Shown here: positions 17,947 through 27,394 of the stretch, in pieces
Layout: each line of letters starts with the position of its first letter
Position numbering within the stretch: position 1 is the first letter of the stretch
Source of the DNA: Marinimicrobium alkaliphilum
Lineage (GTDB): Bacteria; Pseudomonadota; Gammaproteobacteria; Pseudomonadales; Cellvibrionaceae
Assembly: GCF_003259155.1 (NCBI RefSeq)
Contig: NZ_QGMQ01000005.1
Location: 1 to 64,000 of the forward strand
Direction of reading: 5' to 3'
DNA: 64,000 nt
The notes under the pieces: model-generated
Told to the model about the DNA's origin: nothing
Databases searched by the model: none
What the model saw: only the letters and a program-made list of their open reading frames with translations
Program-made: the position numbers and the translations under genes

Positions 17947-18987
17947 TTAAAAATTGTCCGGCATTTTGGCTTTGGCTTTGGCCACGTCCCGGGTAATGAT
18001 ACGTTTCGCGAGCAGGTCGGCCAGGCATTGGTCCATGGTCTGCATCCCCACCGAAGCGCCGGTCTGGATCGCCGAGTACATCTGCGCCACCTTGTCTTCG
18101 CGAATCAGGTTGCGAATGGCCGGGGTGCCGCGCATGATTTCGTGCGCCGCCACCCGGCCGCCGCCGCTCTTTTTCAACAGCGTCTGGGAGATGACCGCTT
18201 CGAGGGATTCCGAAAGCATGGAGCGCACCATCTGCTTCTCCTCCGCCGGGAACACGTCCACCACCCGGTCGATGGTTTTGGCGGCCGAGGTGGTGTGCAG
18301 AGTACCAAACACCAGGTGACCGGTTTCCGCCGCGGTCAGCGCCAGGCGAATGGTTTCCAGGTCACGCATTTCACCCACGAGGATAATGTCCGGGTCTTCC
18401 CGCAGAGCCGAGCGCAGAGCTTCAGCAAAGCCGTGGGTATCGCGGTGCACCTCGCGCTGGTTCACCAGGCACTTTTTGGATTCGTGCACAAATTCGATGG
18501 GGTCCTCGATGGTGAGGACGTGCTCGTATTTGTTGTCATTGATATAATCCATCATCGCCGCCAGGGTGGTGGATTTACCCGAGCCGGTAGGCCCGGTCAC
18601 CAGCACCAGACCGCGGGCCACCGCACAGATATCCCGAAACACCTGGCCCATGCCCAACTCTTCCATGGTCAGTACTTTCGAGGGAATGGTCCGGAACACC
18701 GCACCGGCACCCCGGTTCTGGTTGAAGGCGTTGACCCGGAAGCGGGCCACACCCGGCACCTCAAAGGAGAAGTCCGTTTCCAGAAACTCTTCGTAGTCCT
18801 TGCGCTGCTTGTCATTCATGATCTCGTAGATCAGACTGTGCACCTGCTTGTGATCCATGGGCGGCAAATTGATCCGGCGCACGTCCCCGTCCACGCGAAT
18901 CATGGGGGGCAGGCCCGCCGACAGGTGCAAGTCCGACGCGCCCTGTTTGGCGCTGAAGGCGAGAAGTTCGGTAATATCCACGGCCAA
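17947..18987 (-). CDS. pilT: PilT, type IV pilus retraction ATPase
   Basis: A 346-residue retraction motor. Motifs: SDLHLSAGLPPMIRVDG, Walker A GPTGSGKST (132-140), Asp box and Walker B LVGEMRDLETIRLALTAAE, His box GTLHTTSAAKTIDRVVDVFP, and the C-terminal AIRNLIRE motif required for retraction in homologues. It is divergent from yggS with a 75-base shared promoter region. Together with the Chp system in this window it supplies both the motor and its control; the pilin and assembly genes lie elsewhere. Confidence 0.96.
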   Translation of the reverse strand: MAVDITELLAFSAKQGASDLHLSAGLPPMIRVDGDVRRINLPPMDHKQVHSLIYEIMNDKQRKDYEEFLETDFSFEVPGVARFRVNAFNQNRGAGAVFRTIPSKVLTMEELGMGQVFRDICAVARGLVLVTGPTGSGKSTTLAAMMDYINDNKYEHVLTIEDPIEFVHESKKCLVNQREVHRDTHGFAEALRSALREDPDIILVGEMRDLETIRLALTAAETGHLVFGTLHTTSAAKTIDRVVDVFPAEEKQMVRSMLSESLEAVISQTLLKKSGGGRVAAHEIMRGTPAIRNLIREDKVAQMYSAIQTGASVGMQTMDQCLADLLAKRIITRDVAKAKAKMPDNF

Positions 18988-19062
18988 GTTACCTTATTGT
19001 TACGTCAATTGAATGTTATTACCGTCGCCCAGACTTGCGGGCAACGTTGGAAATCAGGCGTT

Positions 19063-19767
19063 ATGCACACCATAAACGACAAGCTCGATAAAGTCACCGC
19101 CCGGATGAGCGCCGCTGCTCAGGCCGCGGGCCGCCCCCCCGAGAGTGTGCAGCTGATCGCGGTCAGCAAAACCCACCCGGCCGAAGCCATCGAGACCGCC
19201 TACCACTGGGGCCAACGCCACTTTGGCGAAAATTACCTGCAGGAGGCGCTGGACAAACGCGCCGCCCTCAGCCACCTCGACAACCTTCAGTGGCATTTTA
19301 TCGGTCCGATCCAGTCCAACAAAAGCCGCCAGATTGCGGAAAACTTTGACTGGGTTCACACTATCGACCGGGAAAAGATCGCCCGGCGTCTCAGCGACCA
19401 GCGCCCCGACGCCCTGCCACCGCTGCAGGTCTGTCTCCAGGTCAACATAGATGACGAGCACAGCAAATCCGGTGTTGCCCTCGATGAGCTGCCTGCGCTC
19501 GCCCAAAGCGTCTGGAGTCTCCCCCGATTGCAATTGCGTGGACTGATGGCCATCCCCGCCCCCAGCGCCGACCCCGAGCGCCAGCGCGCCGCCTTTGCGC
19601 GCTTGCGCGAAGCCCTTGATCTGCTTAATGCGGGGGCGCCCGCAGCGCTCGACACCCTGTCCATGGGGATGTCCGGTGACCTGGAGGCCGCCATCGCCGA
19701 GGGCGCCACGCTGGTGCGTGTCGGCACCGACATATTCGGGCCTCGTATGCCCAAATCAACACCCTGA
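19063..19767 (+). CDS. yggS: YggS/PROSC family PLP homeostasis protein
   Basis: A 234-residue PLP-binding protein that buffers pyridoxal phosphate. Start at ATG 19063 (MHTINDKLDKV), because the frame extending 345 codons upstream is antisense to pilT. The PLP lysine is Lys36 in AVSKTHPA. Other family motifs: FGENYLQEALDK, WHFIGPIQSNK, and the C-terminal SMGMSGDLEAAIAEGATLVRVGTDIFG. It is followed by proC after 12 bases, the common gammaproteobacterial arrangement. Confidence 0.94.
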   Translation: MHTINDKLDKVTARMSAAAQAAGRPPESVQLIAVSKTHPAEAIETAYHWGQRHFGENYLQEALDKRAALSHLDNLQWHFIGPIQSNKSRQIAENFDWVHTIDREKIARRLSDQRPDALPPLQVCLQVNIDDEHSKSGVALDELPALAQSVWSLPRLQLRGLMAIPAPSADPERQRAAFARLREALDLLNAGAPAALDTLSMGMSGDLEAAIAEGATLVRVGTDIFGPRMPKSTP

Positions 19768-19779
19768 CAAGGAACCGCT

Positions 19780-20598
19780 ATGACACACCCCAAGCTCGCC
19801 TTTATTGGCGCCGGCAATATGGCCCGGAGCATCATCGGCGGTCTGGTGGCCGAGGGCTACCCCGCCGACGCCATCAGTGCCAGTGATCTCCACCAAGACA
19901 CCCTGGACGCCATGGTTCGGGATTTTGGCATTGGCGTCGGCGCCAGCGATACGCTGGCCGCGAACGCCGATGTGATCGTACTCGCGGTCAAACCCCAGGG
20001 CCTGAAAGCGGTCGCCCAAAGCCTGCAGCCCAGCCTCACCCACCGGCCCCTGATCATTTCCATCGCCGCCGGAATTACCGCTGAGAGCCTGGCCCAGTGG
20101 CTCGGTCAGGAGCAGGCCATTGTCCGCTGCATGCCCAACACGCCGTCGCTGGTCAAGGCGGGCGCGAGCGGCCTGTTTGCCAATACCCACACCAGCAATA
20201 CGCAGAAAGCTGTCGCCGAGCAGGTGATGAGCGCCGTGGGTTTGGTAGAATGGTTCGACGATGAACGGCAACTGGATGCGGTCACCGCCGTGTCGGGCTC
20301 GGGTCCGGCCTACTACTTCCTGGTCATGGAAGCGATGATTGACGCCGCCGAGTCCCTGGGATTGCCCAGAGACAGTGCGACGCGCCTGACCCTGCAGACG
20401 GCACTGGGTGCCGCCGAGCTGGCCAGGGCAAGCGATGTCGACGTCGCCGAGCTGCGCCGCCGGGTGATGTCACCGGGCGGTACCACTGAACGTGCCATCC
20501 AGTCGTTTGAACAGGATCAGCTGCGCGCAACCTTTGCCCGCGCCATGACCCTCTGTGCCGAACGCTCCGCCGAACTGGCCAAAGAACTGGGTAATTAA
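19780..20598 (+). CDS. proC: Pyrroline-5-carboxylate reductase
   Basis: A 272-residue NAD(P)H-dependent enzyme catalysing the last step of proline synthesis. N-terminal Rossmann motif FIGAGNMARSIIGGL, AVKPQ segment, RCMPNTPSLV, and the C-terminal signature TAVSGSGPAYYF and RRRVMSPGGTTERAI. Length matches the family. Ribosome binding site AAGGAA before the ATG. Middle gene of yggS-proC-yggT. Confidence 0.96.
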   Translation: MTHPKLAFIGAGNMARSIIGGLVAEGYPADAISASDLHQDTLDAMVRDFGIGVGASDTLAANADVIVLAVKPQGLKAVAQSLQPSLTHRPLIISIAAGITAESLAQWLGQEQAIVRCMPNTPSLVKAGASGLFANTHTSNTQKAVAEQVMSAVGLVEWFDDERQLDAVTAVSGSGPAYYFLVMEAMIDAAESLGLPRDSATRLTLQTALGAAELARASDVDVAELRRRVMSPGGTTERAIQSFEQDQLRATFARAMTLCAERSAELAKELGN

Positions 20599-20613
20599 CT
20601 CTGGAGACAGTGA

Positions 20614-21204
20614 ATGTCGGACCTGAAAGAAATATTTGTGTATATCATCACCACCCTTGGCTCTCTGTACCTGTTGTTGGTGCTGCTGCGGTTTTTATTC
20701 CAGGCGGTGCGCGCGGATTTTTATAACCCCATTTCCCAATTTATCGCCAAAGCCACGAATCCGCCGCTGATGCCTTTGCGCCGTGCGATCCCGGGCGTCT
20801 ACGGATTCGACCTGGCCGCCTTGGTGCTGGCGCTGCTGATCCAGTGGCTCATCATCCAGTTGGTGCTCATGGTCAATGGCTTTGGCTTTGCTTACGCCTT
20901 GCACGCCATTCTCTGGTCGGCGGTGGGCATCCTGTCATTAATTTTGAGCATATACTTCTGGGGTTTGCTGATCACCATTATCGCCAGTTGGGTCGCTCCC
21001 TTCAGCAACAACCCGGCTCTGCTGCTGGTGCGCCAGGTGATCGAGCCCGCTATGCGTCCAATCCGGAAGGTCATCCCGGCTTTGGGCGGTATCGACATCA
21101 CCCCCATTTTCGCCTTTATGATCCTGCACATACTCAACACTCACCTGGTGGCGGCGCTGGCCCGCAGCGTCGGCATGCCCCGCGGCCTGGTGCTCGGGAT
21201 GTGA
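20614..21204 (+). CDS. yggT: YggT family membrane protein
   Basis: A 196-residue inner-membrane protein with two YGGT repeats of about 80-90 residues each, each with a pair of hydrophobic helices and the PI-R--P motif (NPPLMPLRRAIPG and EPAMRPIRKVIPALGGID). Family proteins have been linked to osmotic tolerance and to cell-division or membrane-complex placement, but the function is not firmly known. It sits 15 bases after proC with a GGAG site before its ATG. Confidence 0.9.
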   Translation: MSDLKEIFVYIITTLGSLYLLLVLLRFLFQAVRADFYNPISQFIAKATNPPLMPLRRAIPGVYGFDLAALVLALLIQWLIIQLVLMVNGFGFAYALHAILWSAVGILSLILSIYFWGLLITIIASWVAPFSNNPALLLVRQVIEPAMRPIRKVIPALGGIDITPIFAFMILHILNTHLVAALARSVGMPRGLVLGM

Positions 21205-21346
21205 CACTGTTCTCATTTTTGGCGTATAAAATAGGCTTTAATGTCATGTTAGGACGCTTGCCCGTCACCACCGGCAGCGTCTAAGGCCGCCCGAGCAGGC
21301 AGTGACGCCGGGCCCATAACCGATCCAGCCCTCCGGGAACGAGACC

Positions 21347-23329
21347 ATGGATATCAAGGCCCTTCAGCATCAGCTGAGTCGCCACAACCGCTGGAAAACC
21401 CGGCTCGACGAGCAGCTGTGCGCCTATGGCCGCTGGCTGCGTGAGCACGGCTTGGCCAACGACAACGCGCTCAGCCCCTTGCGCCAGGCGCGCAAGTTGC
21501 TGGAAGGGGAACATTTCACCATCGCCTGCGTCGGCGAATTCTCCCGGGGCAAAACCGAGCTGCTCAACGCCCTCCTGTTCAGCGATAGCGGCCGGCGTAT
21601 CCTGCCTTCCCAGCCCGGGCGCACGACCATGTGCCCCACGGAGATCTGCGCCGACCCGGAAGTACCCAACGGCCTGCGTTTGTTGCCCATCGAAACCCGG
21701 CGCACCCGCGCCAGCCTGGAGAGTTTCCGGCGCATTCCACAAAAGTGGATTACCCTGCGCTTCGACCCCGACAACCCTCAGCAACTGCAGCAGGCCATGA
21801 GTCAGGTATCGGCCCAAAAATGGGTCAGTGTCCAGGATGCCGAAGCGCTGGGTTTCAGCCTGGAGCAACTGGGCGCCACCAACCACGAAGGTCGCGTTCA
21901 GGTACCCACCTGGCGCCACGCCCTGATCAGCCTCGATCATCCGCTGCTGCGACAGGGGCTGCGCATTGTCGACACCCCCGGACTCAACGCCTTGGGCAAC
22001 GAACCCGAGCTGACCCTGAAAACGCTGCCTGAAGCTCAGGCCATCCTGTTTCTGCTCGCCGCCGACAGCGGCGTCAGCGCCAGCGACATGGCTATCTGGC
22101 GCGATCACATTCAGAGCCTACGTGAGAACCGGTGCACGGCCGTGATCGCACTGCTGAACAAGATCGATACCCTCTGGGATGACCTGCAACCCGAGTCCGA
22201 GGTCAAAGCCGCCATTGAACGCATACGGACCCAAACCGCGCAGCAACTGGGCCTGCCCGAAGATCAGGTGCTGACCGTCTCCGCCAAGCAGGCACTGATC
22301 GCGCGAGTACAGGGGCGTACTGACCTGCTGCGCCGCAGCCACTTCCCGCAGCTCGAGGCACAACTGTCCGAGTGCATTGCCCGGCGGCAGACGCAACTGG
22401 CCAGTCATCCGTTGCTCAAAACCATTAGCGACACAATGCACACCACACAGGAACAGCTGCAGGTGCGCCTCAACAGTTGTGCGGCGGAGCTTCAATTTTT
22501 GCGCAACGACGGTGGCGACCTGAATATCGAACGACTGCGGGAGCTACGTGAGAGCATTCGCCAGCAACATCACCGCTACCACAAACAGGCCCTGTCACTG
22601 CGCACCAGCCAGCGCCTGCTGGACAATCAGCGTCAGACACTGCTCGACCCGATCGGCAATGCCCGTCTCGAACAGCAGATCACCCGGGTTCAGCAAAAAC
22701 TTGTGGGCAGTTGGACCACCGTCGGTTTGAGCCGCGCCATGGCGCACTTCTTCGAAGGCATCGATAACGATCTTCAGCACCTGGAGCGGGAAGTCGAACG
22801 CGCCAACCGGGTGCTTCAAGCCATATATCTGCGCAGCGACCAACCCAAAGCCAAGCAGTTTTTCCTCCAACAAAAACTGGATATCAACCGGCCTCGCCAG
22901 CAATTAAGACGTCTGCAAGGGCGTGCCGAACAGTTCCGCTCCTCACTCAACACCCTGCTCACCGCGAAGCAAACACTGATCAACCGCTTTATCGCCACCC
23001 TGGTGCAGGAAGTCCGCCATCAATATCTTCTGCTCAACGAACAGGTCGGCCAGTGGCTCAGCGACGCCCTGATGCCCCTGGTACAAGGCAACCAATACCA
23101 AAAACAGCTGCTCGAGCACCACATGCTGCGCCTGACTCGCCTGCAGGGTGCGCAGGACAACCAACGCGAACAACTGTCCGCTCTTCAGGAGAACCTGCAC
23201 ACCCTGGAAGCGGCGCTCACCGAGCTGGAACCGCTGTGCAAGCACTTCAACGAGCCTATGGCCGAACCCCTCACACAGAGCGCCAAAGTGCTGTCCCTGG
23301 CCGACGCGCGCGAAGCCCACGGCAGCTGA
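21347..23329 (+). CDS. Dynamin-like GTPase
   Basis: A 660-residue protein with an N-terminal dynamin-type GTPase domain: P-loop GEFSRGKT (63-70), switch Thr region RTTMCPTE, G3 DTPG near 209, and G4 NKID near 269. The remaining 350 residues are mostly helical and Gln/Leu/Arg-rich with long coiled-coil segments, as in bacterial dynamin-like proteins that remodel or tether membranes. It has no obvious transmembrane segment. It stands alone between yggT and metX, separated by 142 and 123 bases. No partner DLP gene is adjacent, although many bacterial DLPs occur in pairs. Exact role unknown. Confidence 0.85.
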   Translation: MDIKALQHQLSRHNRWKTRLDEQLCAYGRWLREHGLANDNALSPLRQARKLLEGEHFTIACVGEFSRGKTELLNALLFSDSGRRILPSQPGRTTMCPTEICADPEVPNGLRLLPIETRRTRASLESFRRIPQKWITLRFDPDNPQQLQQAMSQVSAQKWVSVQDAEALGFSLEQLGATNHEGRVQVPTWRHALISLDHPLLRQGLRIVDTPGLNALGNEPELTLKTLPEAQAILFLLAADSGVSASDMAIWRDHIQSLRENRCTAVIALLNKIDTLWDDLQPESEVKAAIERIRTQTAQQLGLPEDQVLTVSAKQALIARVQGRTDLLRRSHFPQLEAQLSECIARRQTQLASHPLLKTISDTMHTTQEQLQVRLNSCAAELQFLRNDGGDLNIERLRELRESIRQQHHRYHKQALSLRTSQRLLDNQRQTLLDPIGNARLEQQITRVQQKLVGSWTTVGLSRAMAHFFEGIDNDLQHLEREVERANRVLQAIYLRSDQPKAKQFFLQQKLDINRPRQQLRRLQGRAEQFRSSLNTLLTAKQTLINRFIATLVQEVRHQYLLLNEQVGQWLSDALMPLVQGNQYQKQLLEHHMLRLTRLQGAQDNQREQLSALQENLHTLEAALTELEPLCKHFNEPMAEPLTQSAKVLSLADAREAHGS

Positions 23330-23362
23330 TTGCGTTCCGGGCTTGCAGCGGCCGGAGCGCAA
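23330..23362 (+). terminator. Hairpin after the dynamin-like gene
   Basis: TTGCGTTCCGG and CCGGAGCGCAA form an 11-bp stem with one G-T wobble and an 11-base loop, starting right after the stop codon. No T-run follows, so termination is uncertain; an attenuator in the metX leader is an alternative. Confidence 0.35.
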
Positions 23363-23452
23363 CCTTAGACTTGCAGCCTAAACTCTGGGCTCAAAGCCCC
23401 AGCACCGGCCGGGCGGACCCCGGACGCAGTCGACGCAGGACACTCAGCCACC

Positions 23453-24598
23453 ATGCCAACTTCCTTCCCTGCTGATTCAGTGGGACTGGTAACACCCCAG
23501 GTCATGCACTTTGACGAGCCCCTGATGCTGGCTTGCGGGCGCGCGCTTGAGCGTTACGAGCTGGTGTACGAGACCTACGGCCAACTCAACGCGAGTCGCT
23601 CCAACGCCATCCTGATCTGTCATGCCCTGTCCGGCCATCACCACGCTGCCGGTTACCACAGTGAAGAGGACCGCAAGCCCGGCTGGTGGGACCACTATAT
23701 TGGTCCGGGCAAGCCCATCGACACCGACCGCTTCTTCGTGGTCTCGGTCAACAATCTGGGCGGCTGTCACGGCTCCACCGGCCCCACCAGCACCAACCCC
23801 GATACCGGCAAGCCCTGGGGCCCGGACTTTCCCAAATTGCGGGTGCGCGACTGGGTCCACAGCCAGGCGCGCCTGGCGGACAAGCTGGGTATCGACCAAT
23901 GGGCCGCGGTGATTGGCGGCAGTCTGGGCGGCATGCAGGCCATGCGCTGGGCACTCGAGTACCCGGACCGACTGCGCCACTGCGTGGTGATTGCGGCCGC
24001 CATGAAGTTAAGTGCCCAGAACATTGCCTTCAATGAAACCGCGCGCCAGGCGATCATCTCTGACCCGGGCTTTCACGACGGCCGCTACCTGGAGCATCAG
24101 GATGTGCCCAAACACGGCCTGGCGGTCGCACGCATGATCGGCCATATCACCTACCTGTCCGATCACGTCATGGGACAGAAATTTGGCCGTGAACTGCGCA
24201 GCGGTACCTTCGAGCGCGGCACCGACCAGCCGGTGGAATTTCAGGTAGAGAGCTACCTGCGCTACCAGGGCGATAATTTCGCCCAGAGCTTTGATGCCAA
24301 CACCTACCTGTTGATCACCAAAGCGCTGGACTATTTTGACCTGGCGCGCGAGTACGATGACGACCCGGTGGCCGCCTTTGCACACGCTCAATGCAAGTTT
24401 CTGGTGGTCTCCTTCAGCACCGACTGGCGCTTTGCGCCTGCGCGTTCGCGGGAAATTGTCGACGCCCTGATCGGCGCTGACAAACCGGTAACCTACGCCG
24501 AAATCGACTCCCACTTCGGGCACGATGCGTTTCTGCTGCCCAGTGCCCGCTATCAGCAATTGTTCGGTCGCTACATGCGCCGGATCGACACGGAGTAA
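23453..24598 (+). CDS. metX: Homoserine O-acyltransferase, probably O-succinyltransferase
   Basis: A 381-residue alpha/beta-hydrolase-fold acyltransferase that opens methionine synthesis. Nucleophile Ser in [12 protein letters not shown] (about 155), Asp in STDWRF, and His in SHFGHDAFL. The segment [21 protein letters not shown] is typical of MetX. In Pseudomonas-type genomes the MetX paired with metW uses succinyl-CoA; I infer the same here from the neighbour, not from a diagnostic residue. metW follows after 3 bases. Confidence 0.93.
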   Translation: MPTSFPADSVGLVTPQVMHFDEPLMLACGRALERYELVYETYGQLNASRSNAILICHALSGHHHAAGYHSEEDRKPGWWDHYIGPGKPIDTDRFFVVSVNNLGGCHGSTGPTSTNPDTGKPWGPDFPKLRVRDWVHSQARLADKLGIDQWAAVIGGSLGGMQAMRWALEYPDRLRHCVVIAAAMKLSAQNIAFNETARQAIISDPGFHDGRYLEHQDVPKHGLAVARMIGHITYLSDHVMGQKFGRELRSGTFERGTDQPVEFQVESYLRYQGDNFAQSFDANTYLLITKALDYFDLAREYDDDPVAAFAHAQCKFLVVSFSTDWRFAPARSREIVDALIGADKPVTYAEIDSHFGHDAFLLPSARYQQLFGRYMRRIDTE

Positions 24599-24601
24599 CC
24601 C

Positions 24602-25201
24602 ATGCGCCTCGATCTGGACCAGATTCAACAGTGGATTCCCCAAGGCAGCCGGGTACTCGACCTCGGTTGTGGCGACGGCACCCTGCTCAAATTTCTGATC
24701 GACCACAAACAGGTTACCGGCTACGGCCTGGAAATCGACCCCGAACAGATCAACGCCTGCGTCGACAAAAGCCTGAACGTCATCGAGCAGAACCTGGACT
24801 CGGGTCTGGGTAACTTCGCTGATAAAAGTTTTGACATGGTGCTGATGACTCAAGCGTTGCAAACCTTGCACTTTCCGCACCGGGTGCTGGAAGAGATGTT
24901 GCGCGTGGGCAAAGAATGCATCGTCACTTTCCCCAACTTCGGCCACTGGAAAGCGCGTCTGCATCTGACCTTCAAAGGTCGCATGCCGGTGTCCGACCTG
25001 CTCCCCTACGAGTGGTACGACACCCCCAACATTCACTTCTGTACCTTCCGGGACTTTGATTTGTTGTGTAAGGCCATGGGCATCGACGTGGTTCACCGGC
25101 AGGTGGTCTACGAGCGCTCAATCAAACCTCTGGCGGCGTTGTCTCCCAACCTGTTTGGGGAAACGGCGATTTACCATTTAAGGAAAGGCGCGGAGAGCTG
25201 A
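24602..25201 (+). CDS. metW: MetW, methionine biosynthesis partner of MetX
   Basis: A 199-residue class I methyltransferase-fold protein with the SAM-type motif VLDLGCGDGTLLKFL near the N-terminus and the conserved TFPNFGHW and PYEWYDTPNIHFCT segments. MetW is found next to metX and is required with it for homoserine acylation in several proteobacteria; a methyltransferase activity has not been clearly shown. Coupled to metX. In Pseudomonas the next gene would be DUF4426, which here is 10.8 kb away. Confidence 0.92.
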   Translation: MRLDLDQIQQWIPQGSRVLDLGCGDGTLLKFLIDHKQVTGYGLEIDPEQINACVDKSLNVIEQNLDSGLGNFADKSFDMVLMTQALQTLHFPHRVLEEMLRVGKECIVTFPNFGHWKARLHLTFKGRMPVSDLLPYEWYDTPNIHFCTFRDFDLLCKAMGIDVVHRQVVYERSIKPLAALSPNLFGETAIYHLRKGAES

Positions 25202-25229
25202 TCGCCCTGCACCGGCCGGACTCCTGCTT

Positions 25230-25251
25230 TGTCACATGAGTGTCATATGAA
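25230..25251 (+). promoter_or_regulatory. Pho-box-like direct repeat upstream of the ABC importer operon
   Basis: Two adjacent 11-bp repeats, TGTCACATGAG and TGTCATATGAA, with 8 of 11 positions identical. This is the spacing and core (TGTCA) of a PhoB-binding Pho box. It ends 53 bases before the ATPase start codon. TAGGGT at 25257-25262 is a weak -10 candidate. The repeat is seen; PhoB binding is inferred. Confidence 0.65.
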
Positions 25252-25304
25252 TCCCGTAGGGTCTCCATTGTTACCCTTTGATGTACAAGCGGTGGAGATT
25301 CACG

Positions 25305-26378
25305 ATGACCAGCTTTCTCAGTGCCCACGGACTGGCCAAGCAATTTGGCGATAGCCGGGTACTGGACGGCGTCGACTTTCAGCTGAACAAAGGTGAGTGC
25401 TTGGTACTGCTGGGCCCTTCCGGTTGCGGCAAAACCACACTTCTCAATATTGTTGCCGGCCTGATTCAGGCCGACGGTGGCGAGCTTCTGTGCGACGGCC
25501 AGACGCTGGAAGCGCCGGAGCGCGGTGTCAGCATGCCCATGGGAGAGCGGCGGTTCGCCATGGTGTTTCAGGATTTCAGCCTCTGGCCGCACATGACGGT
25601 GGCCCAGAATGTCGCCTTCGGCCTGAAGCTCAAAAGCCATTCCCGCACCGAAGTCGAGCGCCTCACCCGCCGTGCCCTGGAGCGCGTTCAGATGTCTCAT
25701 CTGGCCGAGCGCAAACCCTCCGAGCTTTCGGGCGGCCAGCAACAACGGGTGTCCATTGCCCGCGCCATTGCGGTCGATCCCCGGGTGCTGCTGCTCGACG
25801 AACCCCTCTCCGCACTGGATGCGCGCCTGCGCGAAGAGCTCAAAGCCGAGCTTTCTGGTCTGCTCAAGGACACCGGTCTCACATCGATTTATGTGACCCA
25901 CGACCAATCAGAAGCGTTTTCCCTCGGTGACCAGATTGCCCTGATGAACGAGGGCAGAATTGAGCAGTTGGGGGCCCCCGAAGACATGTACCGCCGCCCG
26001 CTGACCCGCTTCGCGGCCACCTTTATCGGCAGCGCCAACGTGATTCCCTATCAGCGCCGGAGCGGCGATTTTCTGCTTGGCGAGCACCTCACCCTGAGCA
26101 ATCGGGACGGTGCCCTCAACCACTTCCCCGACACCGGGCACTTGGTCATCCGCCGCGAAGCGGTAAAAGTCGTGGCCGCTCAAACCGCGCCTTGCCAAAC
26201 GGATTTGAATCTGGAGGGCATCTGTACCCAGCGCCACTTTCTGGGCGAGCGTCAGGAGGTCACCGCCGAGATTCATCCCGGGCTGACGCTGCGGGGTTTT
26301 GCCGATCAGACCTTTGCGCCGGGAACACCAGTTTCGCTGCGCATCAACACGGATGCACTGCACGCGGTTGGACGATGA
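25305..26378 (+). CDS. ABC importer ATP-binding protein (Fe3+/2-aminoethylphosphonate type)
   Basis: A 357-residue ABC ATPase with Walker A GPSGCGKTT (37-45), Q-loop VFQDFSLWPHMT, signature LSGGQQQRVSIARA, Walker B LLLDEPLSALD and His switch YVTHDQSEA, followed by a C-terminal TOBE-like region. Start at ATG 25305, preceded by GGAG; the longer frame from 25278 lacks homology. Its stop overlaps the binding-protein start (ATGA). This subfamily (FbpC, PotA, PhnT-like) serves ferric iron, polyamines or 2-aminoethylphosphonate; the Pho-like box favours a phosphorus compound. Confidence 0.88.
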   Translation: MTSFLSAHGLAKQFGDSRVLDGVDFQLNKGECLVLLGPSGCGKTTLLNIVAGLIQADGGELLCDGQTLEAPERGVSMPMGERRFAMVFQDFSLWPHMTVAQNVAFGLKLKSHSRTEVERLTRRALERVQMSHLAERKPSELSGGQQQRVSIARAIAVDPRVLLLDEPLSALDARLREELKAELSGLLKDTGLTSIYVTHDQSEAFSLGDQIALMNEGRIEQLGAPEDMYRRPLTRFAATFIGSANVIPYQRRSGDFLLGEHLTLSNRDGALNHFPDTGHLVIRREAVKVVAAQTAPCQTDLNLEGICTQRHFLGERQEVTAEIHPGLTLRGFADQTFAPGTPVSLRINTDALHAVGR

Positions 26379-27394
26379 AGACAACCGCCTGGCTCTCGCT
26401 CTGGTTGGTGTTGCTCGCCCTGCCCGGCTGCAGCCGTCAGGACGAAAACGCACTGGTGATTTACTCCGCCGGCCCGCGGCCATTGATCGAACAGATCGCC
26501 GCCGATTTTAGTGCGGCCCACGACATTCCCGTGCGGCTCTTTGTGGCCACCACCGGCCAGCTGATGGCCAAGCTCGAAGCCGAACGCTTCCGGCCCCAGG
26601 CCGACGTGGTGATCTTTGCCAGCGATGTCGCCGCCGAAGCCCTTCGCCACGGCAAGCGACTGGCGCCCCTGGCCGACCTGCCCTTACCCGAAACCCACAC
26701 CGACTGGCACGACCCCAACGGCTACTACCTCGCCACCAGTGCCGCTTTGGTTGGCGTCGCGCTGGCGAGCTCCCACGACGCTGTGCAACCCGACTGGCCG
26801 CTCCTGTTCAGCGGCGACTTTCCCGGTCGCATTGCTATGCCTTCACCCTCCCGCTCCGGCACCGCCGGTGACTTTGTCGTCAACCGTGTGCTCACTTATG
26901 GCGACGACGCCTGGACGGAATTCACCCGGGCGCGTTCAGCCGGGATGGAGTTTCCCGCCGCCAACAGCCAGGCGCTGACCTCCTTGATGATCGGCAATTA
27001 TCAGGCCGTGCTCGGCGCGGTCGACTATCTGGTGTTCCGGCAGATGGACCAGGGCGCGTCCATCACTTTTCACTATCCGGCCAGCGGTGTGCCTTTGATT
27101 ACCCGCCCGGTGGGCATACTGGCCAGCAGCCCGCGCCAGGACAGCGCCAGACTTTTTATCGAATTCCTTTTTACCACCGAGGTCCAGCAACAGGTTGCCC
27201 GGCAACACCTGATGCCCGCCCGTACCGATATCGCCCAGAGCGAGACCCGTCAAAGCATCGCGCCCCCCGAGAAGATAACAAGCAGAGACGTCGCCCTGGC
27301 CCTGAACGAGCAGGGGAGGATTCTGCGACGCTTCCAGTATGGCATTGAGCGAGCACAGGTTACCCCCGCCAGCGACAGGAACAGCGCGCCATGA
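26375..27394 (+). CDS. Lipoprotein substrate-binding protein of the ABC importer
   Basis: A 339-residue periplasmic binding protein of the AfuA/2-AEP class. A lipobox ends in Cys19 (LPGC), so it is membrane-anchored, unlike most Gram-negative binding proteins. The N-lobe LVIYSAGPRPLIEQIAADF and the segments ATTGQLMAKLEAE and QADVVIFAS are typical of this group, which binds ferric ion or 2-aminoethylphosphonate. The ferric-type Tyr-Tyr pair is not evident (LGAVDYLVFRQ at the usual place), which argues mildly against iron. Start ATG 26375 overlaps the ATPase stop. Confidence 0.85.
   Translation: MKTTAWLSLWLVLLALPGCSRQDENALVIYSAGPRPLIEQIAADFSAAHDIPVRLFVATTGQLMAKLEAERFRPQADVVIFASDVAAEALRHGKRLAPLADLPLPETHTDWHDPNGYYLATSAALVGVALASSHDAVQPDWPLLFSGDFPGRIAMPSPSRSGTAGDFVVNRVLTYGDDAWTEFTRARSAGMEFPAANSQALTSLMIGNYQAVLGAVDYLVFRQMDQGASITFHYPASGVPLITRPVGILASSPRQDSARLFIEFLFTTEVQQQVARQHLMPARTDIAQSETRQSIAPPEKITSRDVALALNEQGRILRRFQYGIERAQVTPASDRNSAP

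Noticed and set aside
18028-19062. Long N-terminal extension of yggS opposite pilT
   Set aside because: YggS homology starts at 19063 and gives the family length; the extension is antisense to a certain gene.
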